DNA from: a bacterium
Lineage (GTDB): Bacteria; Vulcanimicrobiota; Vulcanimicrobiia; Vulcanimicrobiales; Vulcanimicrobiaceae
Length of the DNA: 60,286 nucleotides
Direction of reading: 5' to 3'
Assembly: GCA_021778415.1 (NCBI GenBank)
Contig: JAJYCL010000017.1
Coordinates: forward strand, 1 to 60,286
Shown here in pieces: positions 25,790-35,101 of the stretch (position 1 is its first letter; each line of letters starts with the position of its first letter). A model generated the notes under the pieces. It was not told where the DNA came from. It saw only the letters and a program-made list of their open reading frames with translations, and ran no database searches. Position numbers and translations under genes: made by a program.

Positions 25790-26826
25790 GGTGCAGTCCC
25801 TTTCGGTGGCTTTTCATCGTAGACGGCAGGCGGTTCAAAACCAAGCTGGGTTCGCGAAATAAGATGATCGTTGACATAAAATTCCAACGATGACGTCCCT
25901 ATCGCACTAACCGTGAGGGTGAGTTTTTGCCCGGGGAGCGCATAGGAATCGAGCAACGGGTACGACCCGGTGGCATCGTCGACAACCAGTCGAATGTGCA
26001 ATCTCGTATCCGGTGTCGATCCGATGGGGACCGGAACCGTCAACAAGACATGCGCCTGACGAATCAGATACCCGGATTGATGCGGCCCGGCACTCACCTG
26101 CAGCGATAGCGTTTGATAGGGGAAGAGTTTCGATCCGGGCTTGGGATTTTCTCGAACGACGATGCCGTGGGCAGGGGCACCGAAACCAAGCGGCGTCCAG
26201 ACAATTTGACCCAGCGTTAGACCATCTTTGGCAGCTCGCGCGCGAACGGCATCAATCGACATCCCCGTAAAATCCGGCACGATGCCGCCTCGCGCTCCAC
26301 CCGAACTCATCACGAGATTCACGGGTTGGTGCGACTGTACGGGGGCCAGCGGCGAAGGCGATTGGGTAATGACGTGCCCTGCCGGGACCGTTGCGGATTT
26401 TGCGTCGGTCGTCGTTCCGAGAACAAGGCCCGCACGCGCCAAATCCAAGGCGACTTCCCGCATCGATTCAAAACGCAGATCGGGCATGCGATGTTCAAGA
26501 ACGCCGGAGGAGACGACGAAGCCGATCCGTCGACCCTCGCGAACCGAACTCCCAGGCAGCGGTCGCTGCTTACTGACAATACCGGCCGGGTACGTATCGC
26601 TTGTCGCCGTCGTAATCACCGTCGTTGCGAGATGCAATCGAGCAGCGGTACGCTTTGCATCGGCCAAGGTTTGACCGATGAATGTGGGGACGCTCACAAT
26701 ACCCGACGATGGCGCGAACAGATCGATGATCGCATGGGAAAACCAGGCGAGTAGACCGACGAGCGCGGCTAGGGCAAAGGCAAAGACACGATCGCGTCGG
26801 TGAATCTGCTCGAACGACGGGTCCAC
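25786..26826 (-). CDS. PASTA-domain membrane protein without kinase domain
   Basis: 346 residues. A short cytoplasmic N-terminus (MDPSFEQIHRRDRV), one membrane helix (FAFALAALVGLLAWFSHAII, ~14-36), then three PASTA repeats with the typical VPTFIGQTLADAKRTA, MPDLRFESMREVALDL and VPDFTGMSIDAVRARA starts, and a C-terminal beta domain ending in a Pro-rich tail. In Firmicutes the gene before rpe is prkC, a Ser/Thr kinase with the same membrane-PASTA half; here only that half exists. The external part may bind peptidoglycan fragments. Its signalling partner is not in the window. Confidence 0.85.
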   Translation of the reverse strand: MDPSFEQIHRRDRVFAFALAALVGLLAWFSHAIIDLFAPSSGIVSVPTFIGQTLADAKRTAARLHLATTVITTATSDTYPAGIVSKQRPLPGSSVREGRRIGFVVSSGVLEHRMPDLRFESMREVALDLARAGLVLGTTTDAKSATVPAGHVITQSPSPLAPVQSHQPVNLVMSSGGARGGIVPDFTGMSIDAVRARAAKDGLTLGQIVWTPLGFGAPAHGIVVRENPKPGSKLFPYQTLSLQVSAGPHQSGYLIRQAHVLLTVPVPIGSTPDTRLHIRLVVDDATGSYPLLDSYALPGQKLTLTVSAIGTSSLEFYVNDHLISRTQLGFEPPAVYDEKPPKGTAP

Positions 26827-26829
26827 GTC

Positions 26830-27576
26830 TTAGACCGGGGCACCCATCGAAGCCGCATCAAAATCGACATTGCTAAAAATGCGAACAATATCTTCGTGGT
26901 CGTCGAGCGCCGCCAAAAAATCAAACACATTGCCGGCCTGCGCGTCGCTTGGCGCAACCTTAATTTTCGGACGCATTCCAAGATACATCTCGGTCACACG
27001 CAGTCCTAGCGCAACGAACGCTTCGCGAACCGTCGCAAGCGATGTCGGGGTGGTAAACACAATCGACCGTGCGGGATCGAATTCGAGATCGAGCACACCG
27101 TCGATCATCGCAGATTCAAGCAACTGCTCTTCACTTCGCCCGGCCGTATCGAGTTCGAGAACGCCGACGGGAGTAAACATCCACCCTACCGTCCCCGTCT
27201 CACCCATCGTTCCGCCATTCTTTTGAAAGAGAAAGCGCAGTTCACCGGCGGTGCGATTGCGATTATCCGTCGCGGCATCGACGACGACGGCGACGCCATG
27301 CGGCCCATAGCCTTCGTAGCGCAACTCTTCGATCAGCTTTTCATTTTCCAGGCCGGAACCACGAGCAATCGCGCGCTTGATATTTTCTTGCGGCATATTG
27401 CTCTCGCGCGCTTTTTCAATCGACATCTTTAGGCGATAGTTGGCCTCAGGGTCGGGCGAGCCGGAGCGCGCGGCAAGAATGATCTCCTTGCTGAGCTTCG
27501 TAAAGAGCGCACCGCGCTGCGCATCGACTTTGCCCTTGCGAAGTCGGATATTGTGCCATTTTGAATGTCCGGACAT
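26830..27576 (-). CDS. YebC/PmpR-family regulatory protein
   Basis: 248 residues beginning MSGHSKWHNIRLRKGKVDAQ, the universal YebC start, which fixes ATG 27576 (27645 is a spurious extension). FTKLSKEIILAARSG, NMPQENIKRAIARG, YEGYGPHGVAVVVD and MTDN-like NRNRTAGELRFLFQK follow. The family includes transcription regulators and, in recent work, factors that help ribosomes on proline runs. Followed after three bases by the PASTA gene. Confidence 0.93.
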   Translation of the reverse strand: MSGHSKWHNIRLRKGKVDAQRGALFTKLSKEIILAARSGSPDPEANYRLKMSIEKARESNMPQENIKRAIARGSGLENEKLIEELRYEGYGPHGVAVVVDAATDNRNRTAGELRFLFQKNGGTMGETGTVGWMFTPVGVLELDTAGRSEEQLLESAMIDGVLDLEFDPARSIVFTTPTSLATVREAFVALGLRVTEMYLGMRPKIKVAPSDAQAGNVFDFLAALDDHEDIVRIFSNVDFDAASMGAPV

Positions 27577-27628
27577 AGACGTGCTCTCTTCGCCGTCGTG
27601 CCTTACGAGTCCAGCCTTCTCCGAGAGG

Positions 27629-30600
27629 TTACAGCCAAGAGCCAAGCCAGCGGCGATTTGCCCACTGTTCCGAGGAGATCGGCAGCCCGGCTAAGATCGG
27701 ATAAAAGTAGATGAACGTTCCGGCGACAAGAAGAACGGCTGCGGCCACGACGTAGGGGGCAGCCTTCTTAATCCGCGGGCCATTCTGGACGCGCATCCAT
27801 TCGTAGAGTCGTTGTAGTGCAATGGTATTGCATAGAGCGATCAGTGGAACGTTCACGTAAAAGTGATAGATCCACGCGATGCGTGGCGAAAGGCTCCAGG
27901 GAAGCCACTGCAAGAGGTAGTCGAGCACGATCAAAGCGTAGGCCTTGCGGCGCTCCTTCCACGCCAACCAACCGACGAACGGGACGCAGAATAACCCGAA
28001 CCACATTGAAATCGGATTCGGGAGCGTATAGATCACCGCCGACGTCGTCTTGGTATAATGCGCGTAATAGAGCACCGGGCGAAGATCCAACGGCCACGTC
28101 CACCATAACGATGCGTACGGGTGTGTGGCGACGAGGTGATCGTGGTATTCGAACATGCTGTATTGCCGTTGCACCACGTCGGAGATGTTATGAATCTCGT
28201 TGGGATCGGGCGATTGGCGAATCAAATCCGGAACCCAGACAAGTGCGTAGACCGTCATCGCAATAAACATGATCGAGACGAGCGCCACGTCTAAGCGGAA
28301 TCCGCGAGGATTGCCCCACAATGTCGGTCGTCCGGTCGAAAAGAAGCGCTGCAGCCAAATCCCGATAATCACAGCAAATGAGACGCCGAAGCCCATCACG
28401 CCGTACCATTTGCTCCCAACGAGCAGCCCTAAGGCGACGGCAAAGGCGATGAGCCAGCGACGGGCGTGCGATCCTTTGGCGACACCTTCATCACTGCGCA
28501 CCTCTCCCGGAACATACGTCGCCGTACCCGCCGGAGTGGCATACGTGACGGTAGCATCTTTGCTATAGGTGATGGAAAGTTCATCATCCGTGTAGACGAG
28601 TTGGCCACCGCGACTCTGCGAATACAGGCCGCGGGTTATCTTTCCCGCTGCATCGATGCGCCCGCCATCGGGAGCATAGAGCGTTTGTCCGGACGCATCG
28701 CGCATGATGATGCTGCCGTCGGGATAGGAGATCGCCGTCGTGTCACTCCCGGCGAACCGCGGAAGCACGACAACACGGAAAAGCAGATACAGCCCGAGTG
28801 CCGAGTAGCAACCGATAACAATCGTCGCTGCTAGGGTCTGCGGCTGCCAGCCCGGGTGCGACGCTGCCGCCGCCGACGTTAACGCAGCCGTAAGCGCTGC
28901 GATGGCTATGCCACCCACGACGGCACCGAGCAACGAAAGCAGTGCCTGGCCCCATGAATCACGCGCATGTTCGCGCACATTGGTTTGCGCAACGATCCAG
29001 AATCGATAGAAAAAGTAGACCGCGAGGAGCGAGAATACGTAGACGAAGCCTTCCGGCGTAGCAATGCGCGATTGCACGAAATGCATGCCGTCGAACGTTA
29101 GAAACGCGGCGGCAACGGCTGCAAAAAGGGTCGATTTCGTGACGCGCTTGGCAAAGGCGAAAAGCACGACGACGCCGATTCCCGCGAAAACAACGCTTAA
29201 AAAACGCCAGCCCGTCGAATTATCTCCGTGGGCGAGACCGCCGAACATCATCGTTGAGAGCGTGATTAATAATTTCGTAAACGGGGGATGCGTATTTTCA
29301 TAAATTCGCAGATTTTTGAGATACTCTTCGGCCGCTCGAGCGAAGTAGACCTCATCGAAAATCTTTTCCGGCGGGAACCAATAGTTCACAAATGAGAGCA
29401 GAAATGCACCGATCCCAAGGCCGGTTGCGACAAGATAATCCAACGGCCAAACGAGGCCGCCGAGTCCTTCACCCGGTTCATACCACCGTCGAGGAGCCTC
29501 GTTTTTAGGTGTCGCTTTCGCCGGTTTCGCGGCTTGCTCAGCCGGCAATGCTTCCGGCTCGTCGTCGACGAGATAGGCATTCCCGAGATAAAAGAAGACC
29601 AACACGCCAAGCGAAGAGAAAATAATACGAGCTGCCGGCCAAAGATCTGCCGCATTGACGCCAGCGACGTGATTTTGCATGACCGAAAGATAGGCGAGTG
29701 AATACGCGAGATTGACACCGAGAAGCACGCTCAGTGCGATGGCCGACCATAGATAGCGCCGATTGATGGCGAAAGCGGCAATGACAAACAGCACGCCATC
29801 GAAACTATAGCGCTCATGCATACGCGTGGAGAACAAAAAGAAGGCGAGCAGTGCAAGCGCACATCCTTCGATGAAGGCACGCGCAGTGCGCACTTGCATG
29901 TATCGCCAGATAAGCAACGCAACCGCCGCAACCACAAGGCAGATGCCAAATGCATATTGCGGGAATAACGGAATGGGACCGAAGTGGAGGAGCGCTTTAT
30001 CTTTCTGCCAGAATTGCGATGTAATCGACCACAAATTGAATGCATTGACTGAATTATCCGGATACACGTTCGAACCGAAGACATAGCGCTCATACAGCCA
30101 CTGCAGGACGGCAAACGGATTGAGGCTCGGATGGAACGGCAGCGAAGCCAGCCAGGCAAGAGCAAAGGATGCGATGATGCCGGCTCCCGTTGCCAACATT
30201 CGCACTCGTATTTTCACTGCGTCGGTACAGGCAAATGCGATAAAGAATGGGATGACGACGGCTGCTTGCGGCTTAATCAGCAGCGATGCAGCTAACGCCA
30301 GCCAGGCAAAAATGATCGACGCGGTGGGTTGCGCTTCGTCGTCGCTACGAAGCAGCAGGTATGCGGCAAGTAAGGCCAATCCACCGGCGATCGCATCGAC
30401 TTGACCCCACGCGGCAGAGATATAGATAACTGCCGGGTTCAGCACATAGAGCGCGGCGACGAATAACGATCTCTTCTCATCGGTAAAGCGCCGAGCCAAC
30501 GCATACAGCAACGCGCCGACGCCAAGATCGGCGAAGATCGCCGGAAGTTTGACGAGAACATGCAAGAGCCCGGGTGAAGGGATGATTCCGCGCAGATATT

Positions 30601-30877
30601 CCCACAGATGCCCGATCACGGCGAGCACATAAAAATACCCCGGAGGATAATCGGCAAAGCCTGATGTCTGATAGAACGCCCACAGCGGATGCTCGGCCAG
30701 TGTGACGGCCCAACTCGAAAACGCATCGATGTCGTTGGTGAAGCCGGGAACACCGATGAGCGCAATGCGCAGCAGCAAGCCCCCAATGAGGAGTGCCCAG
30801 AGCAAGGCACGGGCAGTAACGCGGTTCTTTATACCGTGGGAATCAAGCATAGGGGCGAGGTTTGCACCCCGCGACAT
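27629..30877 (-). CDS. Fused GT-C glycosyltransferase / PMT-family protein mannosyltransferase
   Basis: 1082 residues and many membrane helices. Residues ~1-435 form one GT-C module (LRIALIGVPGFTNDIDAFSSW with the early Asp, then FADYPPGYFYVL); a charged Ala/Pro/Lys linker follows near 436-465; residues ~490-1082 form a PMT (GT39) module with DEVYFARAAEEYLKNLRIYE (~508) and NTHPPFTKLL. Inside this second module, ~715-800, there is a soluble beta-rich insert made of short YPDGS/ITYSKDATVTY repeats. Such enzymes move mannose from polyprenyl-phosphate to proteins. The polyprenyl synthetase gene is the upstream neighbour. The first start (30877) or ATG 30850 may be used. Confidence 0.82.
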   Translation of the reverse strand: MSRGANLAPMLDSHGIKNRVTARALLWALLIGGLLLRIALIGVPGFTNDIDAFSSWAVTLAEHPLWAFYQTSGFADYPPGYFYVLAVIGHLWEYLRGIIPSPGLLHVLVKLPAIFADLGVGALLYALARRFTDEKRSLFVAALYVLNPAVIYISAAWGQVDAIAGGLALLAAYLLLRSDDEAQPTASIIFAWLALAASLLIKPQAAVVIPFFIAFACTDAVKIRVRMLATGAGIIASFALAWLASLPFHPSLNPFAVLQWLYERYVFGSNVYPDNSVNAFNLWSITSQFWQKDKALLHFGPIPLFPQYAFGICLVVAAVALLIWRYMQVRTARAFIEGCALALLAFFLFSTRMHERYSFDGVLFVIAAFAINRRYLWSAIALSVLLGVNLAYSLAYLSVMQNHVAGVNAADLWPAARIIFSSLGVLVFFYLGNAYLVDDEPEALPAEQAAKPAKATPKNEAPRRWYEPGEGLGGLVWPLDYLVATGLGIGAFLLSFVNYWFPPEKIFDEVYFARAAEEYLKNLRIYENTHPPFTKLLITLSTMMFGGLAHGDNSTGWRFLSVVFAGIGVVVLFAFAKRVTKSTLFAAVAAAFLTFDGMHFVQSRIATPEGFVYVFSLLAVYFFYRFWIVAQTNVREHARDSWGQALLSLLGAVVGGIAIAALTAALTSAAAASHPGWQPQTLAATIVIGCYSALGLYLLFRVVVLPRFAGSDTTAISYPDGSIIMRDASGQTLYAPDGGRIDAAGKITRGLYSQSRGGQLVYTDDELSITYSKDATVTYATPAGTATYVPGEVRSDEGVAKGSHARRWLIAFAVALGLLVGSKWYGVMGFGVSFAVIIGIWLQRFFSTGRPTLWGNPRGFRLDVALVSIMFIAMTVYALVWVPDLIRQSPDPNEIHNISDVVQRQYSMFEYHDHLVATHPYASLWWTWPLDLRPVLYYAHYTKTTSAVIYTLPNPISMWFGLFCVPFVGWLAWKERRKAYALIVLDYLLQWLPWSLSPRIAWIYHFYVNVPLIALCNTIALQRLYEWMRVQNGPRIKKAAPYVVAAAVLLVAGTFIYFYPILAGLPISSEQWANRRWLGSWL

Positions 30878-30900
30878 AATCGCCTGTCCGGCGGCGCGAA

Positions 30901-31917
30901 TTACGGGGGCGAGGCGAGGGTTTGGCTGGCGAAGGCGGCCATCGCATCGGCCGCAAAGCCTGCGACCGCCTGCGTCCGGGTGAGGATTTCAGCCTCGAGT
31001 GCATCGCGCGCGCCCATGCTATCAAGGGCCGCCACAACGCGCTCCACGTCCTCTGCATCCAAGGGGCACATCTTGCCGTAGGCCTCCTCAATCGCGGCGC
31101 GCGCCGCGCTCGGCTCTTGAGCCAAGGCCCACACGACCGGGTACGACCATTTCCGCCGGGCTACATCGTGAGCCACGGCCTTCCCGGTCATATCGGCATC
31201 GGCCCAAATGCCCAGCAGATCGTCGCGTAACTGAAAAGCCATGCCGTAGGCAAATCCGGCATCGTAATAGGCCCGTACATCGCGGTCGTTCTCGTCGCGA
31301 TTGCGTGCGGACATGACCCCGAGTTCCGCCGACGTCGCAAAAAGTGCCGCCGTTTTATAGCCGATCATCGCACGATAGCGCGCAATCTCGACATGGCGTT
31401 CACGTTCAAAGGCGATATCGAGCGCTTGCCCGTCGCACATGATACGGTGCGCTTGATGCAAGCGACGGACCATCGCAAGCGCGACCTCCGAGTGAATCCG
31501 TGCGTCGACGCGCATCAACGCTAAAAACGACAGCGCGCAGAGTGCATCGCCCGCATTGAGCGCCTGGGCAATCCCAATGCGCTTCCAAAGCGTCGGCCGC
31601 CCGTGACGAAATTCATCTTGGTCTTCGATATCATCGTGAATCAACGAATAATTATGCAGCAGTTCGATACCCGTTGCCGCCGGAAGCCACAGCGATGGTT
31701 CCGCGCCAAAGGCCTCGGCGCTCAGCGCCACCATGCGCGGGCGCAACCGCTTTCCGGTCCGCGCCGGACCATACGGATCAAAGCCAAAGTGATACGCGAG
31801 AGAATCGACGACCGTCGAATCCTGTGATTTCGCATCAATGACGGCCGCTTCCAAGGCGGCCTCGAACGCGTTAGACCAAGACGGGTGCAAACGACTCCAT
31901 CTTCTTTTCAACGGCAT
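30901..31917 (-). CDS. Polyprenyl (prenyl diphosphate) synthetase
   Basis: 338 residues from ATG 31917; 31944 and a TTG at 31890 are alternatives, as all candidate starts lie within the end of ispH. The first Asp-rich motif is LIHDDIEDQDEFRHGRPT and the second QLRDDLLGIWAD; GKRLRP and KTAALF are also present. The product chain length cannot be read safely. It lies between ispH and the mannosyltransferase, so it may supply geranylgeranyl-PP for carotenoids, longer polyprenyl carriers, or both. Confidence 0.88.
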   Translation of the reverse strand: MPLKRRWSRLHPSWSNAFEAALEAAVIDAKSQDSTVVDSLAYHFGFDPYGPARTGKRLRPRMVALSAEAFGAEPSLWLPAATGIELLHNYSLIHDDIEDQDEFRHGRPTLWKRIGIAQALNAGDALCALSFLALMRVDARIHSEVALAMVRRLHQAHRIMCDGQALDIAFERERHVEIARYRAMIGYKTAALFATSAELGVMSARNRDENDRDVRAYYDAGFAYGMAFQLRDDLLGIWADADMTGKAVAHDVARRKWSYPVVWALAQEPSAARAAIEEAYGKMCPLDAEDVERVVAALDSMGARDALEAEILTRTQAVAGFAADAMAAFASQTLASPP

Positions 31918-32713
31918 CAACGAGCCAGCCCGGTGTCGATGCACCCGACATCAAGCCTGCAATCTTCACGCCATCAAACCACTCCGCTTGAAGTTCATCC
32001 GGCCCCTCGATGTGATAGGCCTTGGCCCCTTGCATTTCAGCCAGTTCTGCCAAGTGCTTCGTATTCGCAGACGTTTTACCACCGACGACGACCATCACGT
32101 CAACTTGCTTGGCCAACGTGATCGCTTCGGTTTGACGATTATTCGTATCCGTACAAATCGTATTCACGGCCCGCACTTCGTAATAGCGAGCGCTCATCGC
32201 CCGAACGATGTCCATAAAGCGCTCGCGTGAATACGTCGATTGCACGACAACACCGACGCGCGAAGCGCGTGGCAACTTGGCGACATCATCGACCGTTTCA
32301 ATGCACCATGCACCCGGTACGTGCGAAAGCGTGCCTTTGACTTCCGGATGATTCGGATCGCCAACGACGGCAATTTTGTATCCGTCGGCTTTGAGCTTTT
32401 CGGCTTGCACATGAATTTTTGTCACCATCGGGCACGTCGCATCGATGATTTCCAAGCCTTTGCTTTTTGCCGTTTCGAAGACTTCGACTGGGAGTCCGTG
32501 CGCTCGAACGAAGAGTGCGCCGGCATCGACGTCATCGACGCTCTGCGCATTTTTTAGCCCGCGCTCTTGCAGCGACGTCACCATTTGCGGGTTGTGGACG
32601 ACATGGCCCAGCGTCGTGACATCATTACGCGAAGCGATGGCTTCTTCTGCCTTCTTCACGGTGATTGCCACGCCAAAACAAAATCCTTGAACGCGCGCCT
32701 TACGAATTTCCAT
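31871..32713 (-). CDS. ispH: 4-hydroxy-3-methylbut-2-enyl diphosphate reductase
   Basis: 280 residues. Three cluster-binding Cys are in place: C12 in VQGFCFGV, DATCPMVTKIH and NTICTDTNNRQ. LGHVVHNPQMV, VRAHGLP and SGASTPGWLV complete the family pattern. It makes IPP and DMAPP in the last MEP step. The start overlaps plsC by 14 bases. Confidence 0.96.
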   Translation of the reverse strand: MEIRKARVQGFCFGVAITVKKAEEAIASRNDVTTLGHVVHNPQMVTSLQERGLKNAQSVDDVDAGALFVRAHGLPVEVFETAKSKGLEIIDATCPMVTKIHVQAEKLKADGYKIAVVGDPNHPEVKGTLSHVPGAWCIETVDDVAKLPRASRVGVVVQSTYSRERFMDIVRAMSARYYEVRAVNTICTDTNNRQTEAITLAKQVDVMVVVGGKTSANTKHLAELAEMQGAKAYHIEGPDELQAEWFDGVKIAGLMSGASTPGWLVDAVEKKMESFAPVLV

Positions 32714-33323
32714 CTTCGAGCCTCATCTTAAGAGCGCGAATTGCGCCCATTACCTCGAGCGTAAAGTTCGACAACTCTTCACGAGTTGCTTTCCGATCCG
32801 TCGGTAATCGCAACGGTTCGCCGAATGCGACCTTTATCTGATGCAATCGTCCGGCACGGTCGGTGCCGGAAAGCGCAGCGGGGAGAACGGGCGCGCCCGA
32901 AAGCGACGCGAGCAACGCAACTCCCTGCTGCGGCTCGCGTGTGCCGTCCGTATTGCGCGTACCCTCGGGAAAGATGCCGATAGCACCACCCCCGTGCAGG
33001 ACGTCGAGGGAACGTTTAATGGCAGCTTTTGCGCTACCGTGACGATCCACCGGATAGGATCCGACCCCGGCAATCAACGCACCCAACACCGGGATATCGA
33101 AGAGCTCTTTTTTCGCCATGTACGAAATTTGCCGGGGGAGCGCAACGCCGAGCATCGGTGGATCGAGATACGATAGATGATTTGCCGCAACGATAAGCGG
33201 CCCATCGAGCGGCACGTGTTCCGTTCCATACGCCTGTAACCGCCAAACATGAGAAAGCCCAGCGCAGACGGCACGGCCGAATTTGAACATCCCGGGAGCG
33301 GGACGCGCGAGTCTCGTGGCCAT
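32700..33323 (-). CDS. plsC: 1-acylglycerol-3-phosphate O-acyltransferase
   Basis: 207 residues. The catalytic HX4D motif is ANHLSYLDPP, the glycerol-phosphate site is IFPEGTRN, and a further conserved block (PVLPAALSGTD) follows. One N-terminal amphipathic region may associate with membrane. It makes phosphatidic acid; the cmk-plsC-ispH order recalls the Firmicutes cmk-plsC pair. Starts immediately after the cmk stop. Confidence 0.92.
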   Translation of the reverse strand: MATRLARPAPGMFKFGRAVCAGLSHVWRLQAYGTEHVPLDGPLIVAANHLSYLDPPMLGVALPRQISYMAKKELFDIPVLGALIAGVGSYPVDRHGSAKAAIKRSLDVLHGGGAIGIFPEGTRNTDGTREPQQGVALLASLSGAPVLPAALSGTDRAGRLHQIKVAFGEPLRLPTDRKATREELSNFTLEVMGAIRALKMRLEDGNS

Positions 33324-34013
33324 TTACGCGGCGAGATGATGCGCGAGTGCGGTGATCCGTGCAACGACTTCATCGACGGAGAGGAGCGACGAATCGATCA
33401 CATGCGCATCGGGTGCGATCTGCAGCGGCGAAACGGCGCGATTTTCATCGAGCGAATCGCGCTCTTCTATTTCGCGCGCAAGCTGATGCAGCGCGACATC
33501 GACACCGGCACTCAATAACTGCGCTCGGCGCCGGCTTACTCGCGCTTCAACCGTCGCCGTCAAATAGATCTTCACCGGTGCATCGGGTAACACGACCGAA
33601 CCGATATCGCGACCGGCCATGACGACGGGGCCGCAGAGCGCGATCCGACGCTGCTCGAGCACCAACGCCTCGCGCACGTGAGGATGGGCCGCGATGGTCG
33701 ACACGACGGCGGACACCGTGTTGGACTGCAACATCGCGGATTGGAGTTCGCGCGCACCGGCAAAGACGCGAAATCCCATCGGCGCGTTCGCATCGAGACG
33801 AACATCGATGGGATGCATGGCACAGATTCGCAGAACGGCGGCTTCATTATCGGCATCGAGGCCGGCGGCTAAGACTTCGGAGGCAACGGCGCGATACATC
33901 GCACCGGTATCCAAATACAAAATACCTAAGCGTTGCGCCAACGCATGCGCGACGGTCGTTTTCCCGGAGCCTGCCGGACCATCGATGGCAATTTGAAGAT
34001 GCGGTGCAATCAC
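33324..34013 (-). CDS. cmk: Cytidylate kinase
   Basis: 229 residues from the GTG at 34013, which forms GTGA with the preceding stop. The P-loop is IAIDGPAGSGKTTVA; LYLDTGAMYRAVA, VVMAGRDIGSVVLPDA and the LID-region RRRAQL with DSLDENRAVSPL match the family. It phosphorylates CMP and dCMP. A longer start at 34055 would overlap the glycosyltransferase by 46 bases. Confidence 0.94.
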   Translation of the reverse strand: MIAPHLQIAIDGPAGSGKTTVAHALAQRLGILYLDTGAMYRAVASEVLAAGLDADNEAAVLRICAMHPIDVRLDANAPMGFRVFAGARELQSAMLQSNTVSAVVSTIAAHPHVREALVLEQRRIALCGPVVMAGRDIGSVVLPDAPVKIYLTATVEARVSRRRAQLLSAGVDVALHQLAREIEERDSLDENRAVSPLQIAPDAHVIDSSLLSVDEVVARITALAHHLAA

Positions 34014-35101
34014 GACAGCGGAGGCTTCGCGTCGCTCACCACCCGCCCCCGCCATGTGATCCGCCCGGTGCGACGCTCATACGCCCCAACGACCGCGGCG
34101 ACGGCAAAAACGGCGTCGGCAACCGGCGTGAGCAAAAGCGAGATGGGATTTTCAGAAAAGGCGATACTATTTCCGCCGCGACTAAGAAACACCAGGAGAA
34201 CCAGTGCCAGCGGAAACGGGAGAATTGCGGCAAACGTCAGAGCGACGAACAGCGCGACGCTACACAGTTGCCAGACGGCAAAGCCAAGTGCCCCTATCGG
34301 CCCCAAGCCAAAGGCCAGTGAACGGCCATAACCGCGCACATTTTCCATGAACGAGCCGTAGGCGCGATAACTCCCGATACGCCGACCGGATGCCAAGCGG
34401 ATGCGCCCGCCAACACGTTTGATTAATCGCGCTAGGGCAACGTCCTCAACGAGATCGGTGATTTCCGCGTGCCCGCCGCACCGACGATAGAGATCGGCTC
34501 GAACCAACAAACACTGGCCGTTTGCCGCAGCAATCCGCGGGTCGGCTGCATCGAGTGCGAACATCGGGAGAAATCGCAACAAAAAAAGCGTGACCTGCGG
34601 CGCAAACAAGAGCGACCATAACGACATGTCACGACAACGCAACCAGGCCGTGACAAAACCGACATTGCATTTTTCGGCGACGCGCTGCAAGGCCATGATA
34701 CCGCCCGGATCAAAAGCGACATCGGCATCGGTGAAGAGCAACCACTCGGATGTGGGCGGGCACTGAGCAATCGCCGAGGCAAGTGCTCCCGATTTTCCTA
34801 CGCGATCACCGGGCCGCATGAGCAACCGATGTAAGCGCGGTTCCCGGGATCCAATTTCCTCCAGTCGCTTTTGCGTCGCATCCTCGGACCCATCATCGAT
34901 GACAATGATCCGCGCCACACTCGTTTGAACCCGAATCGACTCAAGACAAAGGAGAATATTGGACGCTTCATTGCGAACGGCGAGATACACGTCGACAGAC
35001 GGCTTGCCATCGCCATCGGCACGCGGATGCAGGATGAACATCGCATGCACGAGGCTAAAAACCCATGGGAGCGCAACAATTCCTATGAGGACAGTGATCA
35101 T
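34010..35101 (-). CDS. Family 2 glycosyltransferase, CrtQ-like (carotenoid glycosyltransferase)
   Basis: 363 residues. An N-terminal membrane helix (MITVLIGIVALPWVFSLVHA) precedes a GT-A domain: VYLAVRNEASNI, IVIDDGSEDAT, LLFTDADVAFDPGG and LVEDVALARLIKR (acceptor-site Asp). Several membrane helices end the protein. This arrangement matches CrtQ of staphyloxanthin synthesis, which adds glucose to a carotenoid acid. Start ATG 35101 overlaps the acyltransferase stop by 4 bases. The acceptor is inferred from its neighbours. Confidence 0.78.
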   Translation of the reverse strand: MITVLIGIVALPWVFSLVHAMFILHPRADGDGKPSVDVYLAVRNEASNILLCLESIRVQTSVARIIVIDDGSEDATQKRLEEIGSREPRLHRLLMRPGDRVGKSGALASAIAQCPPTSEWLLFTDADVAFDPGGIMALQRVAEKCNVGFVTAWLRCRDMSLWSLLFAPQVTLFLLRFLPMFALDAADPRIAAANGQCLLVRADLYRRCGGHAEITDLVEDVALARLIKRVGGRIRLASGRRIGSYRAYGSFMENVRGYGRSLAFGLGPIGALGFAVWQLCSVALFVALTFAAILPFPLALVLLVFLSRGGNSIAFSENPISLLLTPVADAVFAVAAVVGAYERRTGRITWRGRVVSDAKPPLS

